A DNA stretch of 64,000 nucleotides from Leptodactylus fallax (Eukaryota; Chordata; Amphibia; Anura; Leptodactylidae): positions 620,001 to 684,000 of the forward strand of contig CAMRHE010000507.1 of NCBI GenBank assembly GCA_947044405.1, in the 5' to 3' direction. Positions 1-11,151 of this stretch are shown here, piece after piece; within the stretch, counting starts at the first letter, position 1; every line of letters begins with the position of its first letter. Position numbers and translations under genes: made by a program. The notes beneath the pieces are model-generated. The model did not search any database. It was not told where the DNA came from and saw only the letters and a list, made by a program, of their open reading frames with translations.

Positions 1-334
1 TTCACTGTATATGTGGGAGATAGCTTGATACATGCTTTCCCTTCCCATAGAGGACAGCACTATTAGCATCTAGTACCTGACGCAGTGTTTCTGCTAGGTT
101 ATGAAACCACCTAGCTCATCAGAGGTATGAGCAGTATAAGCTGACTAGCTTCTTCCTATACACATATGGAAGCCCACACACATATAGTCCCCCCCAGCTG
201 TGATGCATGGCGGCCAAGGGGGACTATATGTGTGTAGGCTTCTGCATGTGTATAGAAAGAAGATAGCTTACACTGAATTACAGTTTGCCCAGGCTATCGA
301 CCCCACTGGTCACTAGCTAGAGAAACAAGACATA
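1..334. other. Left flank, no gene seen
   Basis: No coding potential is visible. The stretch contains the hairpin repeat at 148-268 and ends at the TA (333-334) that is the target duplication of the Tc1-like element. Confidence 0.6.
148..268. repeat. Long imperfect hairpin, MITE-like
   Basis: Two arms of about 47-50 bases (roughly 148-196 and 219-268) are near reverse complements around a loop of about 22 bases. The left arm runs from agcttcttcctatacacat to agtccccc; the right arm starts gggggactatatgtgtgt and ends near agatagct. The size and symmetry suit a small fold-back transposable element. No target duplication was identified, so the class is open. Confidence 0.6.
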
Positions 335-796
335 CAGTGGGGAAAAAAAGTATTTAGTCAGCCACCAATTGTGCAAGTTCTCCCACTTAAAAAGATGAGG
401 CCGGCCTGTAATTGTCATCATAGGTAGACCTCAACTATGAGAGACAAAATGAGAAAACATATCTAAAAAAATCATATTGTCTGATATTTTTAAGAATTTA
501 TTTCCAAATTATGGTGGAAAATAAGAATTTGGTCACCTACAAACAAGCAAGATTTCTGTCTCTCACAGACCTGTAACTTCTTCTTTAAGAGGCTCCCCTG
601 TCCTCCACTCATTACCTGTAGTAATGGCACCTGTTTGACATTATCAGTATAAAAGACACCTGTCCAAGACCTCAAACAGTCACACTCCAAACTCCACTAT
701 GGTGAAGACCAAAGAGCTGTGGAAGGACACCAGGAACAAAATTGTAGACCTGCACCAGGCTGGGAAGACTGCTGAATCTGCAATAGGCAACCAGCT

Positions 797-1558
797 TGTG
801 ATGATTCCGCTTAAATATGGCTATAACTCAAAGCTGTATTTTGATCTCTGGGTAGCGTATTTCTCTCTTAGTTCCATTTACTCATAATGTGCGCAGCTCT
901 AATCATAGCTGTAAGTGGTCAAGTAGTGGCAACAATGGAACAATAGGGCTTTGTATCCATCCCAGAAAGGCTCTATTGAATTCCTACATAGCCTGAGTGA
1001 TCCAATAAACATGCATTGTTTAGCCTGGGCTGTTGATCAGACATGGTTGATAACATTGTATCATTTCACTTGGTCTCAGCTCCATACAAAGAATCTGGAC
1101 TTGAGTGCATTAATCAATCAGACTTGCTGTCGCCAGTGACCTCATTTTGGGTGGTGTCATCAAGGGTATAAAATATGAGGTAAGAGGACAGTGAGAGAGA
1201 TTACAGACAGACTACCCCTGAGAGGAGAATACTGTGCAGAGACTATCACTGAGATGCTACTATGAGGAGAGGCTGCTGTGATGAGCATGCAGGCTGGAAT
1301 GCTGCTGCTGACTATGATGAGACTACAAGAGACTGAGAGACTATTACTGAGAGACTGTGATGAGAGCATGCAGGCTGGAATACTGTGTTGATGCCACATA
1401 CTAGAAGCCTCCACTGGTTATTCACACATACCAGAGCATGTGTGAGTGTTGGACTACAGAACCACATCAAGGAGATGTGTGGTAAAGTAATCATTTCACC
1501 TTTACTCCCTTTTATTTTATTGCACTGTATCTTGTAACTAGTAACTGTTAATGCTTGC
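797..1558 (+). mobile_element. LTR arm, sense orientation, truncated at 3' end
   Basis: The arm starts TGTGATGATTCCGC, as do the LTRs at 12201 and 15497, and follows them for 760 bases, including the TATAAAAT box at 1167-1174. It stops at the nine-base stretch ttaatgctt (1548-1556), where the sequence switches to the inverted leader of the same family. It carries about 100 bases of extra internal repeat (around 1290-1390, with a repeated gcatgcaggctggaat motif) compared with the 12.2-kb copy. It is one half of a head-to-head structure ending at 2627. Confidence 0.85.
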
Positions 1559-1663
1559 TTTAATACCGAGCTTGTCTCATAGGATTACTACAATCCCCAG
1601 CGTTTGAGTGATAAAGGTCACCAACACACGCTGTTTATCCTAAGATCCCACTGCTGCCACCAA
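1559..1663 (-). mobile_element. Inverted 5' leader and primer binding site of the LTR element
   Basis: Read on the minus strand, this is the untranslated leader found at 13054-13165 in the other copy. Next to the LTR is an 18-base primer binding site at 1645-1662 (minus strand TGGTGGCAGCAGTGGGAT). From memory this matches the 3' end of vertebrate tRNA-Leu isoacceptors with about one mismatch, so tRNA-Leu priming is likely but unchecked. Confidence 0.75.
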
Positions 1664-2627
1664 TGTGAAAGATCCTCAGTGCGCCAACACCGCTTTGGCT
1701 CACACCTGAGTCTTCTTTCATAAAAACCACACTCACCGCCAGTGAGTGCTGGGTTCACAAGATAAATATAAGACAAGCTTTCTAAATTTTATATATTTAT
1801 TAACCCCTAAATGGGTCGGTATTAACATCTAACGCATGCAGTTCAGAACAGATATGTAGATATATACAAGCATTAACAGTTACTAGTTACAAGATACAGT
1901 GCAATAAAATAAAAGGGAGTAAAGGTGAAATGATTACTTTACCACACATCTCCTTGATGTGGTTCTGTAGTCCAACACTCACACATGCTCTGGTATGTGT
2001 GAATAACCAGTGGAGGCTTCTAGCATGTGGCATCAACACAGTATTCCAGCCTGCATGCTCTCATCACAGTCTCTCAGTAATAGTCTCTCAGTCTCTTGTA
2101 GTCTCATCATAGTCAGCAGCAGCATTCCAGCCTGCAGGCTCATCACAGCAGCCTCTCCTCATAGTAGCATCTCAGTGATAGTCTCTGCACAGTATTCTCC
2201 TCTCAGGGGTAGTCTGTCTGTAATCTCTCTCACTGACCTCTTACCTCATATTTTATACCCTTGATGACACCACCCAAAATGAGGTCACTGGCGACAGCAA
2301 GTCTGATTGATTAATGCACTCAAGTCCAGATTCTTTGTATGCAGCTGAGACCAGGTGAAATGATACAATGTTATCAACCATGTCTGATCAACAGCCCAGG
2401 CTAAACAATGCATGTTTATTGGATCACTCAGGCTATGTAGGAATTCAATAGAGCCTTTATGGGATGGATAGAAAGCCCTATTGTTCCATTGTTGCCACTA
2501 CTTGACCACTTACACCTATGATTAGAGCTGAGAACATTATGAGTAAATGGAACTAAGAGAGAAATACGCTACCCAGAGATCAAAATACAGCTTTGAGTTA
2601 TAGCCATATTTAAGCGGAATCATCACA
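1664..2627 (-). mobile_element. Full-length LTR, antisense orientation
   Basis: The complete LTR of 964 bases in reverse begins at 1664 with TGTGAAAG (reverse of the U5 end CTTTCACA) and ends at 2627 with CATCACA (reverse of the U3 start). Its last 760 bases (1868-2627) are a close inverted copy of 797-1556. The 5-bp direct repeat CAGCT at 792-796 and 2628-2632 flanks the whole 797-2627 unit, which shows that it integrated as one molecule with two U3 ends. Confidence 0.85.
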
Positions 2628-3206
2628 CAGCTTGGTGTGAAGAAATCAACTGTGGGAGCAATAATTAGAAAATGGAAGACATACAAGACCACTGATAATC
2701 TCCCTCCATCAGGGGCTCCAAGCAAGATCTCACCCCGTGGGGTCAAAATGATCACAAGAACTATGATGTCAATTACAGGTCGGCCTCAACTTTTTAAGTG
2801 GGAGAACTTGCACAATTGGTGGCTGACTAAATATTTTTTTTCCCCACTGTATACAAAGATTGGATCCAGTATACGAATATCATATCTACATGCCTGAATG
2901 CTATGTCTGCTGCAGTCCTAGATCCACCTCCTCAAGCCGCAGCTCCCTCATTACAGCCACAGCCGACTCTGACCTATTGTATGATTTACAGAACTCTGCC
3001 TGCATTGACCCCGGATTGTCTATTTACCACATCTCTGCCTGTCTCCTCGGTGCCCTGCACAAGTGTTTCTTGACCCACTCAGCTGTCACTAAGACCTGGA
3101 TTACTCCTAGAGGCAGTGACCTGGTAGTCCCCTGCAGCAACTTAGATCTGTCCAAATAAACGAGGCTTTGTGACCTATCAACTTAGTGGACACCCTTCTC
3201 TTACCC

Positions 3207-3243
3207 AATTTGACCTTTGTTCCCTTGGCACAAAGGTCAAATT
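3207..3243. repeat. Perfect 14-bp hairpin
   Basis: Arms aatttgacctttgt (3207-3220) and acaaaggtcaaatt (3230-3243) are exact reverse complements around a 9-base loop. The arms contain the inverted half-site pair TGACCT/AGGTCA, but nothing links them to a gene. Confidence 0.7.
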
Positions 3244-3401
3244 TCTACTGGCCATGTGGACTCACACACTGGACTAGTGCGCTGATATTTTATTCTGTCC
3301 AGTTTTTTTTTGTCGGAAACAAAGTCGGACATGCAGGACTTTGTGTCTGATGAAAAAAACTGGTTTTGTGGTACAGAGGGTGTAAGCGCAAACCTGCGCA
3401 T

Positions 3402-3440
3402 TGCTTTAAAAACCCATTCAAGTGAATGGGTTTTTAAGCA
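3402..3440. repeat. 18-bp hairpin with one bulge
   Basis: The core taaaaacccattca ag tgaatgggttttta is a perfect palindrome with a 2-base centre, extended by tgct/agca with one unpaired base. It is probably the centre of a small fold-back element spanning about 3300-3535. Confidence 0.65.
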
Positions 3441-4740
3441 AAGCGTCGCAAACATTTCCCTATCCAGTTTTCCGACATTTAGGTCGGATTCGTGGCGGAT
3501 GGAGTGCCGCCGCAAGTGTGAACCCACCCTTACCCTGCATTATCATACCCTCTCAATATGATCTGCTGTTTGTCTGTAGGTGCCTTTTCCATGTAGGTGA
3601 CTTTACATGCCTTGCTGGATGGTTTTCTACTGCCTGTATACCTCTTCCATGTTAGAGATTGTCTGGTCACCTATCCACTGCAGTACTTTAAAAGTATTAA
3701 GATTATAACCTTAGCTCATTTTGAGTTTTTCCTAATACATCTCTGTAGTTTGGGTCCAGTGTAATTTCTTGTGTGTGGGGTTTCGTGCCTCGAGCTGGAC
3801 TTCTGGTCTTCTCCCCCCACCTTGGTATACTTGCTCTTATACTACAGTAATCCCTGAGGCGCTCCAGGCTATGTAAATTGCTTTCTCATAAATACTTTAT
3901 TGACCTGCGTGCCAGGGTGCTTAGATACAGTTCAGCTAGCAGCTTTGACTTTCCTGGTATATAGAACTGTGTCAGCCTGAAGGCCTTATTCCCCCGAATG
4001 TCAAGAACGATTGTCACAAGACATATTTGGGATGATTTACTAAGCAAAATTTGCCACATGTCTGGTATAATTTGCACCAACAAACTGTCTAATACGCCTG
4101 GTGCTATATTTATACTGTGTTTAAGACATTGGAGGAAATTTATTAAGACTGGAGTTTCCTACGCCAGTCTTAATAAAGTCCCTGACTGGCCACTTAAAAA
4201 GGAGTATTCCGACCCCAAATCAATTTTTCATACTGATGACCTATCCATACCATGGGTCATCAGTATGTGATCTGCCGGGATCTGACACCTGGACCCTGCA
4301 CAGATCAGAGGTTGCAGCAGCCTCCAGGCATCGGAACATACTAGTGGATAGGCAGAGCCTGCAGCACCGCTCCTATACAAGTAATAGAAATGATACAGCA
4401 GCCCCGTCCACAGCATAGCAGAAGTTTTGGGGAATTTCAGTGCCTCTCTTATTACACTCTGACCCCACAAAGATCAGCTGTTGTAGCAGCCTCTGGGTGC
4501 AAGAAGCTGCTAGTGGACAGGGAGCAGGTGCAGCACCGCTTCTATTCAAGTAATAGGAGCAGTGCAGTAGCATAGCAGTGCTTCTGGGAAACTGCAGCTC
4601 CACTTCTATCACTTTAATAGGAGAAATACTGCACGTGCTCAACCTCCATCAGCAGCTTCTGGCACCCGGAGACTGCTGCAACAACTGGGCTGTGTGGGGT
4701 CCAGGAGTCAGACCCCGACAGATCACATACTGATGACCTA

Positions 4741-5539
4741 TTATTGTTATTATTATTATTGTTTATTTATATAGCATCATTAATTCCATGGTGCTTTACA
4801 TTTGAGGATTTACATACAGTACACAAGATATACAAAACAGATAATACAAACAGTGACCAACTGGCACAGTGGGATAGAGGGCCCTGCCCGCAAGGGCTTA
4901 CAATCTATGAGGGAAGAGGGATAGAGACAGAAGGTGGGGGTAGAGGCTGTACAGATGGTGGTGTGGTGGCAGTAGTGTTATTGGAGGTTGTAGGCCTTCC
5001 TGAATAGGTGAGTCTTCAGGGCCTTATTGAAGATCGTGATTGTGGGGGTCAGTCTTATGTGTCTTGGTAATCAGTTCCAGAGTATGGGGGATGCACGGGA
5101 GAAGTCTTGGAGATGTTTGTGTGAGGAGCGGATGAGAGCAGAGTGGAGTAGGAGGTCTTTGGAGGATCGGAGGTTACGTGCGGGCAGGAGATTAGGTCAG
5201 AGATATATGGAGGGGACAGATTGTGGATGGCTTTGTATGTCAGCGTTAGTAGTTTGAACTCTATTCGCTGGGCGATGGGTAGTCAGTGGAGGGATTGGCA
5301 GAGGGGGATGGCCGATGAAGAACGGGGGGGAGAGGTGTATTAAGCGAGCAGCACAATTTAAGGTGGACTGGAGGGGGGCGAGAGTGTTAGCTGGGAGGCC
5401 ATGGAGAAGGGTGTTGCAGTAGTCTAAGTGGGAGATTATGAGGGCGTGGACTAGCATCTTTGTAGTTTCAGGGGTGAATAAGGAGCGGATTCGATGGATG
5501 TTCTTGAGTTGGAGGCGGCAGGAGGTGTTGAGGGTTTCA
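4741..5539 (-). mobile_element. 5'-truncated L2/CR1-like LINE fragment
   Basis: On the minus strand it carries the C-terminal part of a reverse transcriptase followed by a 3' UTR and an AAT-rich microsatellite tail (4741-4762). The 9-base sequence atgacctat occurs at 4733-4741 and 5540-5548 as a target-site duplication. Truncation at the 5' end and a short microsatellite tail are typical of L2/CR1-group LINEs. The clade call is by motif only. Confidence 0.8.
4978..5538 (-). pseudogene. LINE reverse transcriptase, C-terminal remnant
   Basis: From 5538 downward the frame reads a stretch including LVHALIISHLDYCNTLLHGL and LNCAARLIHL, characteristic of the thumb region after the polymerase palm in L2/CR1-type ORF2 proteins. 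After a frame change it continues with FKLLTLTYKAIHNLSPPYI and, in another frame, IRLTPTITIFNKALKTHLF to a stop near 4978. At least two frameshifts and one internal stop break it. The catalytic palm and the endonuclease are absent through 5' truncation. Confidence 0.75.
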
Positions 5540-5575
5540 ATGACCTATACTTATCATCAATATGAAGACCCCTTT

Positions 5576-7880
5576 AATAAATCAGACTGACTGTCCTGCT
5601 CCAGAAGTGAAATCTATGACTGCATGGATGTGCCCCCTTTACTTTTCAAATCCGCTTCCTTAAAGGGAGTCTATCATTTGCAAAAACAGTTTTAAGCTAA
5701 TGGCACGTTGGAATGGCCTTAAAAAGGCCATTCTTCTCCTACCTTTCCTTGTTTTCTTCTCCCAGCCGATTCCAAGATAATTTGTTTCTTCATGAATGTA
5801 AATGAGCACCCGGGGCGTACCTTCGCTTCGGCAAGCACCCATCGCGTCATCACTTCTTACCGCCCCTTCGGTTGATGCGGTGACTCCCCTCTTGGCCTTC
5901 TTTCTTCTTACTTCTCACTCTCAGCGAATTTTAGCTGGCGCAGTATAAACCTGTCTAGTCTAAAACTGAGGTCTATACCTGCGGCAGTGTCCGCCGAAAA
6001 TTGGTAGAGGACTGCATGAAGGACTTTTTCCTCTGCCAGTCTCAGTTTTATAATGACAGACACCCCACAGACCTTGTTTTAGTCAATGGAGTCCATCGAA
6101 CTCTGTGTGATACCGCTGTTTTAGCGAACTACGTAGAGGCAACACTAGTGTGAACCTAGCCTTAGACAGTATTAGTAAATCTGCCCCATAGATTACAATG
6201 TGGCTGTTCACTTGTCCATTTTTTTTGACAGTCCATTTTGACTAGGGATAAGAGAACTGGTTCGTAATGGCCTGAGTTTGTTACAAATTTTCTAAAAATT
6301 AGGTTCGGCAGAACCCGAAAGAGCCACGAACCACTATTACACCCTGGGGTCTCTTACTCACCACTCCTGGGCTCCGTCACAGCATCTGGTACGGGTCCTG
6401 TCCTTTTCGGGCCTCCTGAATAACATCAGCGACATGACATCAGTGTGCCCCACATATGTCCAATCTGTTTGCATCTACTATACATGACTCCATTGTCACA
6501 GAATCTCTCACAGATCCCCTTTTTTTGGAAGACAGAATGATCTGGTAGGATATGTTGTCAACTATGGACAATTGCCCAAATGGAAGCAAAAAAAGACAGT
6601 TTTTTTTTTTAACATTAGAGATAAATATGTTCCCAATGGATATGATTTTATAGCTGTTTTGCTTATACATCCATCAGATGGACAGCAATAATGTCATGTT
6701 ATATACACGTGCGGCAGAAAAAGGAGACAAGTTGGAGATCACCGACCACTTAAAGCTCAGCCTATAAACACTGGCAACAAGAATGTCATGAGGGCGGCAT
6801 TGAGGGCACTGTCCATCATCATCAGACGCTCTCTACATGCAGTAGGTTCATTAACATATATATGACAGGAGAATATGGACTATTATACGGATGTATTGTG
6901 TATGTGCCATCTTATAACAGAATACCAGTAATATAACTCCTAGCTGGTTTCTAGCCAGATAAACGAATCCAGATTGTGGCCACAAATCTGGTACGAGACC
7001 TGGCAGAGGGCCGCAGCCTCCCAATATACGGCTATTGTACTGCATCTTTATATCAACATTGCTCATTATAACTATGAGATGGCAGCAGTGGAGGTCCAAC
7101 ACCCCGCATCCATGCTCATCTCCTGTTTGAAATGGCCGATCCATGTCACCGATCCTTTATGTAATGTAACATGATATTGCTCAGACCGTTTTCACAGATC
7201 CTTCAATATACTCAAGTCTATGAGGGATCCATGAAAGTGGGTTTCAATCAGGTGTATACTTGGCCGTGAAAAAAGTACTAAAATTTGTGTCTCCATTGCA
7301 GAGCTATTCATTTATTTCACAATATACAATCTGGAGCACTGAAGGCGGCTCTGTTGCTCCAAACTGCTACGCCCTACACTGCCCTGGACCGCCCGCCTAC
7401 CGCCCTCCCTTGTTGGAATGACAGGGCCAGGTAAAATTTCAGCTTAGTTCCCTGGCCCTATATTAAGCAGAGGCCCTGAGGAGGTGATCAAACACAACAA
7501 ACAAAGTTACTCACCTCTCCTGGGCTCCTCCGGCCTCCAGAGATGATGTCAGGGACCACTCAGGCCTGTGATTGGGCCTCACTTGTCATGTAGGTCATGT
7601 GGCGTAATGACACTATGACACTATGCTTCATTACGCTTCACAACTAATGAGGCAGACGTCATCTCTAGAGGGCAGAAAGAAACCCTAAACAGCTGTCTAC
7701 AGATCTTCTATATGGCGGAGTCTCTGCTTTGGATATGGATATGATATACAGTATCACCCCATTGATTTCAATGTCGCTGGCAGGGATGGTCCCATTAATT
7801 TCTCTACGGACATTATATGGTTCATCCATGTTCATTTTAATGACTCTTGCTGGAAGTTGACTACCACTGATTTCACAAAA
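5576..7880. other. No gene seen; old short repeats
   Basis: No open frame with recognisable content. Around 5655-5860 lies a repeat-like segment beginning gggagtctatcatttgcaaa, and 6110-6180 ends in tagtgtgaacctagcctta, which resembles a small hAT-like terminus. The segment 6240-6460 and another near 25540-25630 share a style of sequence (gaaccggtt-type start) seen in dispersed elements. The stretch 7500-7700 contains tactcacctctcctgggct, a motif repeated near 16925 and 21268. Confidence 0.35.
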
Positions 7881-7889
7881 ACATCAGGG

Positions 7890-8045
7890 AACTGGTCAGT
7901 TAGTTTTATGGCAATCAAATGGACTGTACTGCTTGTCAGCGGCATTAAAGTCAATGGGGCTGTACTGCCTGTAAGCGGCATTAAAATCATGGTGGCTGTA
8001 CTGCTTGTCAGTGGTATTAAAATCAATGGGTCTGTACTGCATCAT
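7890..8045 (+). repeat. Short minisatellite, about 38-bp unit, 3-4 copies
   Basis: The unit around ggtattaaaatcaatggg/gctgtactgcttgtcagc recurs at about 7917, 7956, 7995 and 8033 with point differences. It is open in several frames on both strands, which reflects the repeat and not a gene. Confidence 0.65.
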
Positions 8046-8244
8046 GACGTCGGTGGGCTCAATGTGATGTGGCCTCATTGGTGATCCCGGGATAAGTGAC
8101 ATCAGAGAAGAGGCTGGAAGTGCCTGCGGTGAAGACTGGACACCAAGGAGAGGTGAGAAAAGGTGTTTTATGTTTGTTTGTTTGTTTGAGTTGGAAGGGA
8201 CCTCAAGGGCCATCGAGTCCAACCCCCTGCAAAAGCAGGAATTC

Positions 8245-11140
8245 CTAAAACATCCCAGCTATATACCTATCCAGTTTCCACTTGAAGATTTCAATTGATG
8301 AAGAACTCACCACCTCCCGTGGCAGCCAATTCCACTCCCTCACCACCCTTACTTTTAGAAAGTTTTTCCTAATGTCTAATCTGAATCTCCTTCCCCTTAG
8401 TTTCATCCCATTACTTCTCGTGCTTCCTTCTGCTAATGAGAAAAGGGTAGATCCCTCTGCACTGTGACTACCTTTCAGATATTTAAATTCCGCTATTAAG
8501 TCTCCCCTTAGCCTTCTCTTCTGCAAACTAAGCAGTCCCAATTCTTTTAGCCTCTGCTCGTAGGACATGGTTTGTAGACCTTCCACCATTTTGGTTGCTC
8601 TTCTCTGGACCTGCTCCAATAAATCGATGTCTTTCTTAAACTGGGGAGCCCAGAACTGTACACAGTATTCCAGGTGGGGTCTGACCAGGGCAGAGTACAG
8701 CGGAATAATTACCTCTCTTGATCTAGCTTCAATGCTCGTCTTGATACATCCTAGAATTTTATTAGCCTTTTTAGCCACCGCACCGCACTGTTGACTCATG
8801 TTGAATTTGCGATCTATTATTATGCCCAGATCCTTTTCCCCTGTACTCTCACTTAGTACTATTCCTCCCATACTATATATGCTTCTTGCATTTCTGTTAC
8901 CCAGATGTAGAACTTTGCATTTGTTCCTGTTGAATACCATTTTGTTCACCTCAGCCCATTGTTCCAGTGTGTCCAAGTCCTTTTGGATGCACTCTCTCTC
9001 CTCTCTAGTGTTGGCCATTCCTCCTAGCTTTGTATCATCTGCAAATTTTATTAGTTCCCCATTAACCCCATCATCCAGATCATTTATAAAAATATTAAAA
9101 AGTACTGGGCCCAGGACAGAGCCCTGCGGCACCCCGCTTTTTACTTTCTTCCAGTTTGATTTATAGCCATTTAGAATTACTCGTTGTGCCCGATCATTAA
9201 GCCAATTGTGAACCCACCTCACTGATATTTTATCAAAGCCATACTTGATCATTTTTTCAATAAGAATGTTATGTGATTCTTTATCAAAGGCCTTACTAAA
9301 GTCAAGATATACTATGTCCACTGCATTTCCCTGGTCCAACCATTCAGTGACTTTATTATAGAAGGAAATAAGATTAGTCTGACAAGATTTATTAGGCATA
9401 AAGCCGTGCTGGCTCTGATTAATTAAAGCCTTCCCATCCAGGTACCTAATTAAATGTTCTTTAACGATTTGTTCAAAGATTTTTCCTACTATCGAGGTCA
9501 GATTTACCGGCCTATAATTTCCTGGGTCGTCCCTATTCCCCTTTTTGTAGATGGGGACCACATTTGCCCTTTTCCAATCTAGAGGGACCACTCCTGTTTC
9601 CCATGACTTATTAAAGATTATTGCAAGGGGTTCTGTTATTTCCTCTGCTAATTCTTTTAAAACGCTAGGGTGTAAATCATCCGGTCCTGGGGACTTGGTT
9701 TCCTTAATCTTAGCTAAATGTTCTCTTACCAAACCTTCACTTATAATCAGCTTGGAGTCCTCCTTCCCCTCATCACTATCACCATTAATGTTGATATTAC
9801 CATCCATTTCTTGGGAGAAGACGGATACAAAATATGAATTCAGTAACTCCACCTGCTGATCCACCATGTTAACTTTTTCACCCTTTTCGTTCTTCAGGAC
9901 TCCAATGGTTTCCTTCACTTTTCTTTTGCTCTTAACATATCCCCAAAAACCTTTTACATTACTCTTAACTTCTTTTGCAAGCTTCAATTCGTATTCAGCC
10001 TTGGCTTTTTTAATGCTTATCTTGCAGAGTCTGCAAACTGCTGTATACTCTCCCTTAGATATAGCTCCCATCTTCCACTTGTTGTAAGTTTCCTTTTTCT
10101 TTTTTAGTAGGTTATGTAATTTTTTGGTCATCCATCCTGGAGTTTTTAGGTGATTCCCATTTTTCTTGCTTCTAGGTATTGTTAGTTCCTGTGCATTAAT
10201 GATTTCCCTACGGAAAATTTCCCACCCCTCATGTGCATTTTTGTGCTTAAGTAATTTTCACCATGGAATTCTACTAACCCTTACCTTTAGGCCCCTAAAA
10301 TCTGCCCTACTAAAATTGAGCCTTCTAGTCTTTGTCTTCTCAGGTCTTCTTCTTACAACCCCAAACTCGAGTATAGCATGGTCGCTGAATCCCAATGTCC
10401 CTGCTACCCTTAATTCCTTAACCATGTCCTCCTTATTAGTTAAAACTAGGTCCAGAATGGATGTTCCTCTCGTGTTTTTTTCTACTAACTGGGCAATGAA
10501 GTTGTCTGCTAGAGAGGATAAAAATTTGATAGAGCTTTTACTCGTAGCTGTGTGAGTTTCCCAATGAATATCTGGGTAATTAAAGTCTCCCATGATAACA
10601 ATTTCAAATTTCTTCGAAAGCGTGGTCATTTGCTGTGAAAAAATCTCATCCCTGTCTTCTGTCTGTCCTGGTGGTCTATAATAAACACCTATTATGATGG
10701 CCTTATCATTGTTTTTCCCCTGAATTGTTACCCAAATATTTTCCAATAAGTTATCATTTTGTAAAACTGTGATTTCCGTGGAAATGTGATCTTTTTTAAC
10801 ATACAATGCAACTCCTCCCCCTCTTTTATTAGTTCTATTTTTTTTTTTTGAATAAGTTGTATCCTTCCATCTGTATATTCCAATCATGCTTATCGTTCCA
10901 CTAAGTTTCTGTAATACCAATGACATCATATTTTTCCTTCTGTATTATCAGTTCTAATTCTCCCTGTTTATTTCCCAAGCTTTGCGCATTTGTGTAAAAA
11001 CATTTCAGATTGTGCTCTGATACTTCCTTTTTCTTAATTTCCTTCTGAGTATCCTGTCTTAGGTCCTCATTACCACATCTAGTAACCTTGTTTAGTATAT
11101 CCTTTAGCTGCATGTTCTTGTCTTCCTTTTTACTTCCCAT
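8245..11140 (-). pseudogene. CR1 ORF2 endonuclease-reverse transcriptase, nearly intact
   Basis: ORF2 of a CR1 LINE makes the endonuclease-polymerase that nicks the target and copies its own RNA. From ATG at 11140, the apurinic-type endonuclease shows NAQSLGNKQGELE, GGGVALYVKK, IMGDFNYPDIHW and FSDHAILEF. The polymerase (an uninterrupted 628-codon stretch, 10131-8245) shows YRPVNLTSIVGK, YLDFSKAFD, GVPQGSVLGP and the catalytic FADD at about residue 364. Lesions: an in-frame TAG after GITET near 10899, a frame change at the homopolymer run about 10840-10850, and a TGA at 10258-10260 that separates endonuclease from polymerase without changing frame. The stop at 8245 looks natural, just before the 3' UTR. 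No functional product is expected. Confidence 0.9.
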
Positions 11141-11151
11141 CCCCTCCTCTT

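Larger units (their letters stand above)
699..2769 (+). pseudogene. Tc1-like transposase, N-terminal part only, split by insertion
   Basis: Coding sequence starts at ATG 699 (MVKTKELWKDTR) and is cut at 796. It resumes at 2633 in register once one copy of the duplicated CAGCT is removed, with [15 protein letters not shown] and then a basic, proline-rich stretch. This is the helix-turn-helix DNA-binding region typical of the start of Tc1-family transposases. It runs directly into the 3' terminal repeat near 2770, so the DDE catalytic domain is absent. Three lesions are visible: the internal deletion, the 1.8-kb insertion, and the lack of a proper stop. It is non-functional. Confidence 0.85.
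335..2849 (+). mobile_element. Tc1/mariner-like deletion derivative, interrupted by LTR sequence
   Basis: The element has terminal inverted repeats of about 80 bases at 335-414 and 2770-2849. Both start CAGTGGGGAAAAAA or a close variant and contain the shared stretch ending in ttgcacaattggtggct. It is flanked by TA at 333-334 and 2850-2851, the target duplication of the Tc1/mariner superfamily. Between the termini only the first roughly 75-80 codons of a transposase remain; the catalytic part is missing. It could not move on its own. An LTR structure (797-2627) with its own target duplication lies inside the transposase coding part, so it arrived later. Confidence 0.9.
2852..4195. other. Unassigned repeat-like DNA with hairpins
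   Basis: No supported gene. A 99-codon open stretch at 2860-3159 has no recognisable domain and low-complexity content. Two hairpins are listed separately. The stretch 3450-3540, ending near gtgtgaacccacccttac, resembles termini of small hAT-like inverted-repeat elements, but I could not define both ends. Confidence 0.4.
4196..5575. mobile_element. Inverted-repeat (MITE-like) element split by a LINE fragment
   Basis: The motif catactgatgacctatcc near 4229 recurs inverted near 4720-4740 (cacatactgatgaccta). The right remainder at 5540-5575 (atgacctat to cccctttaataaa) mirrors the left end. The interior (4262-4640) has two diverged tandem copies of about 175 bases, each with a gatcag...agcagcctc motif. 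The LINE fragment at 4741-5539 is flanked by the duplicated target atgacctat, so it was inserted into this element. The outer ends are approximate. Confidence 0.5.

Noticed and set aside
2860..3159. Possible 99-codon gene
   Set aside because: No recognised domain, low-complexity serine/leucine content, no splice or promoter evidence, and it sits among repeat-like sequence.
3207..3243. Nuclear receptor response element
   Set aside because: The TGACCT/AGGTCA half-sites are part of a perfect hairpin and are spaced too far apart for a standard element; no gene is nearby.
8282..10555. Several plus-strand open frames over the CR1 element
   Set aside because: They are antisense shadows of the well-supported minus-strand ORF2.
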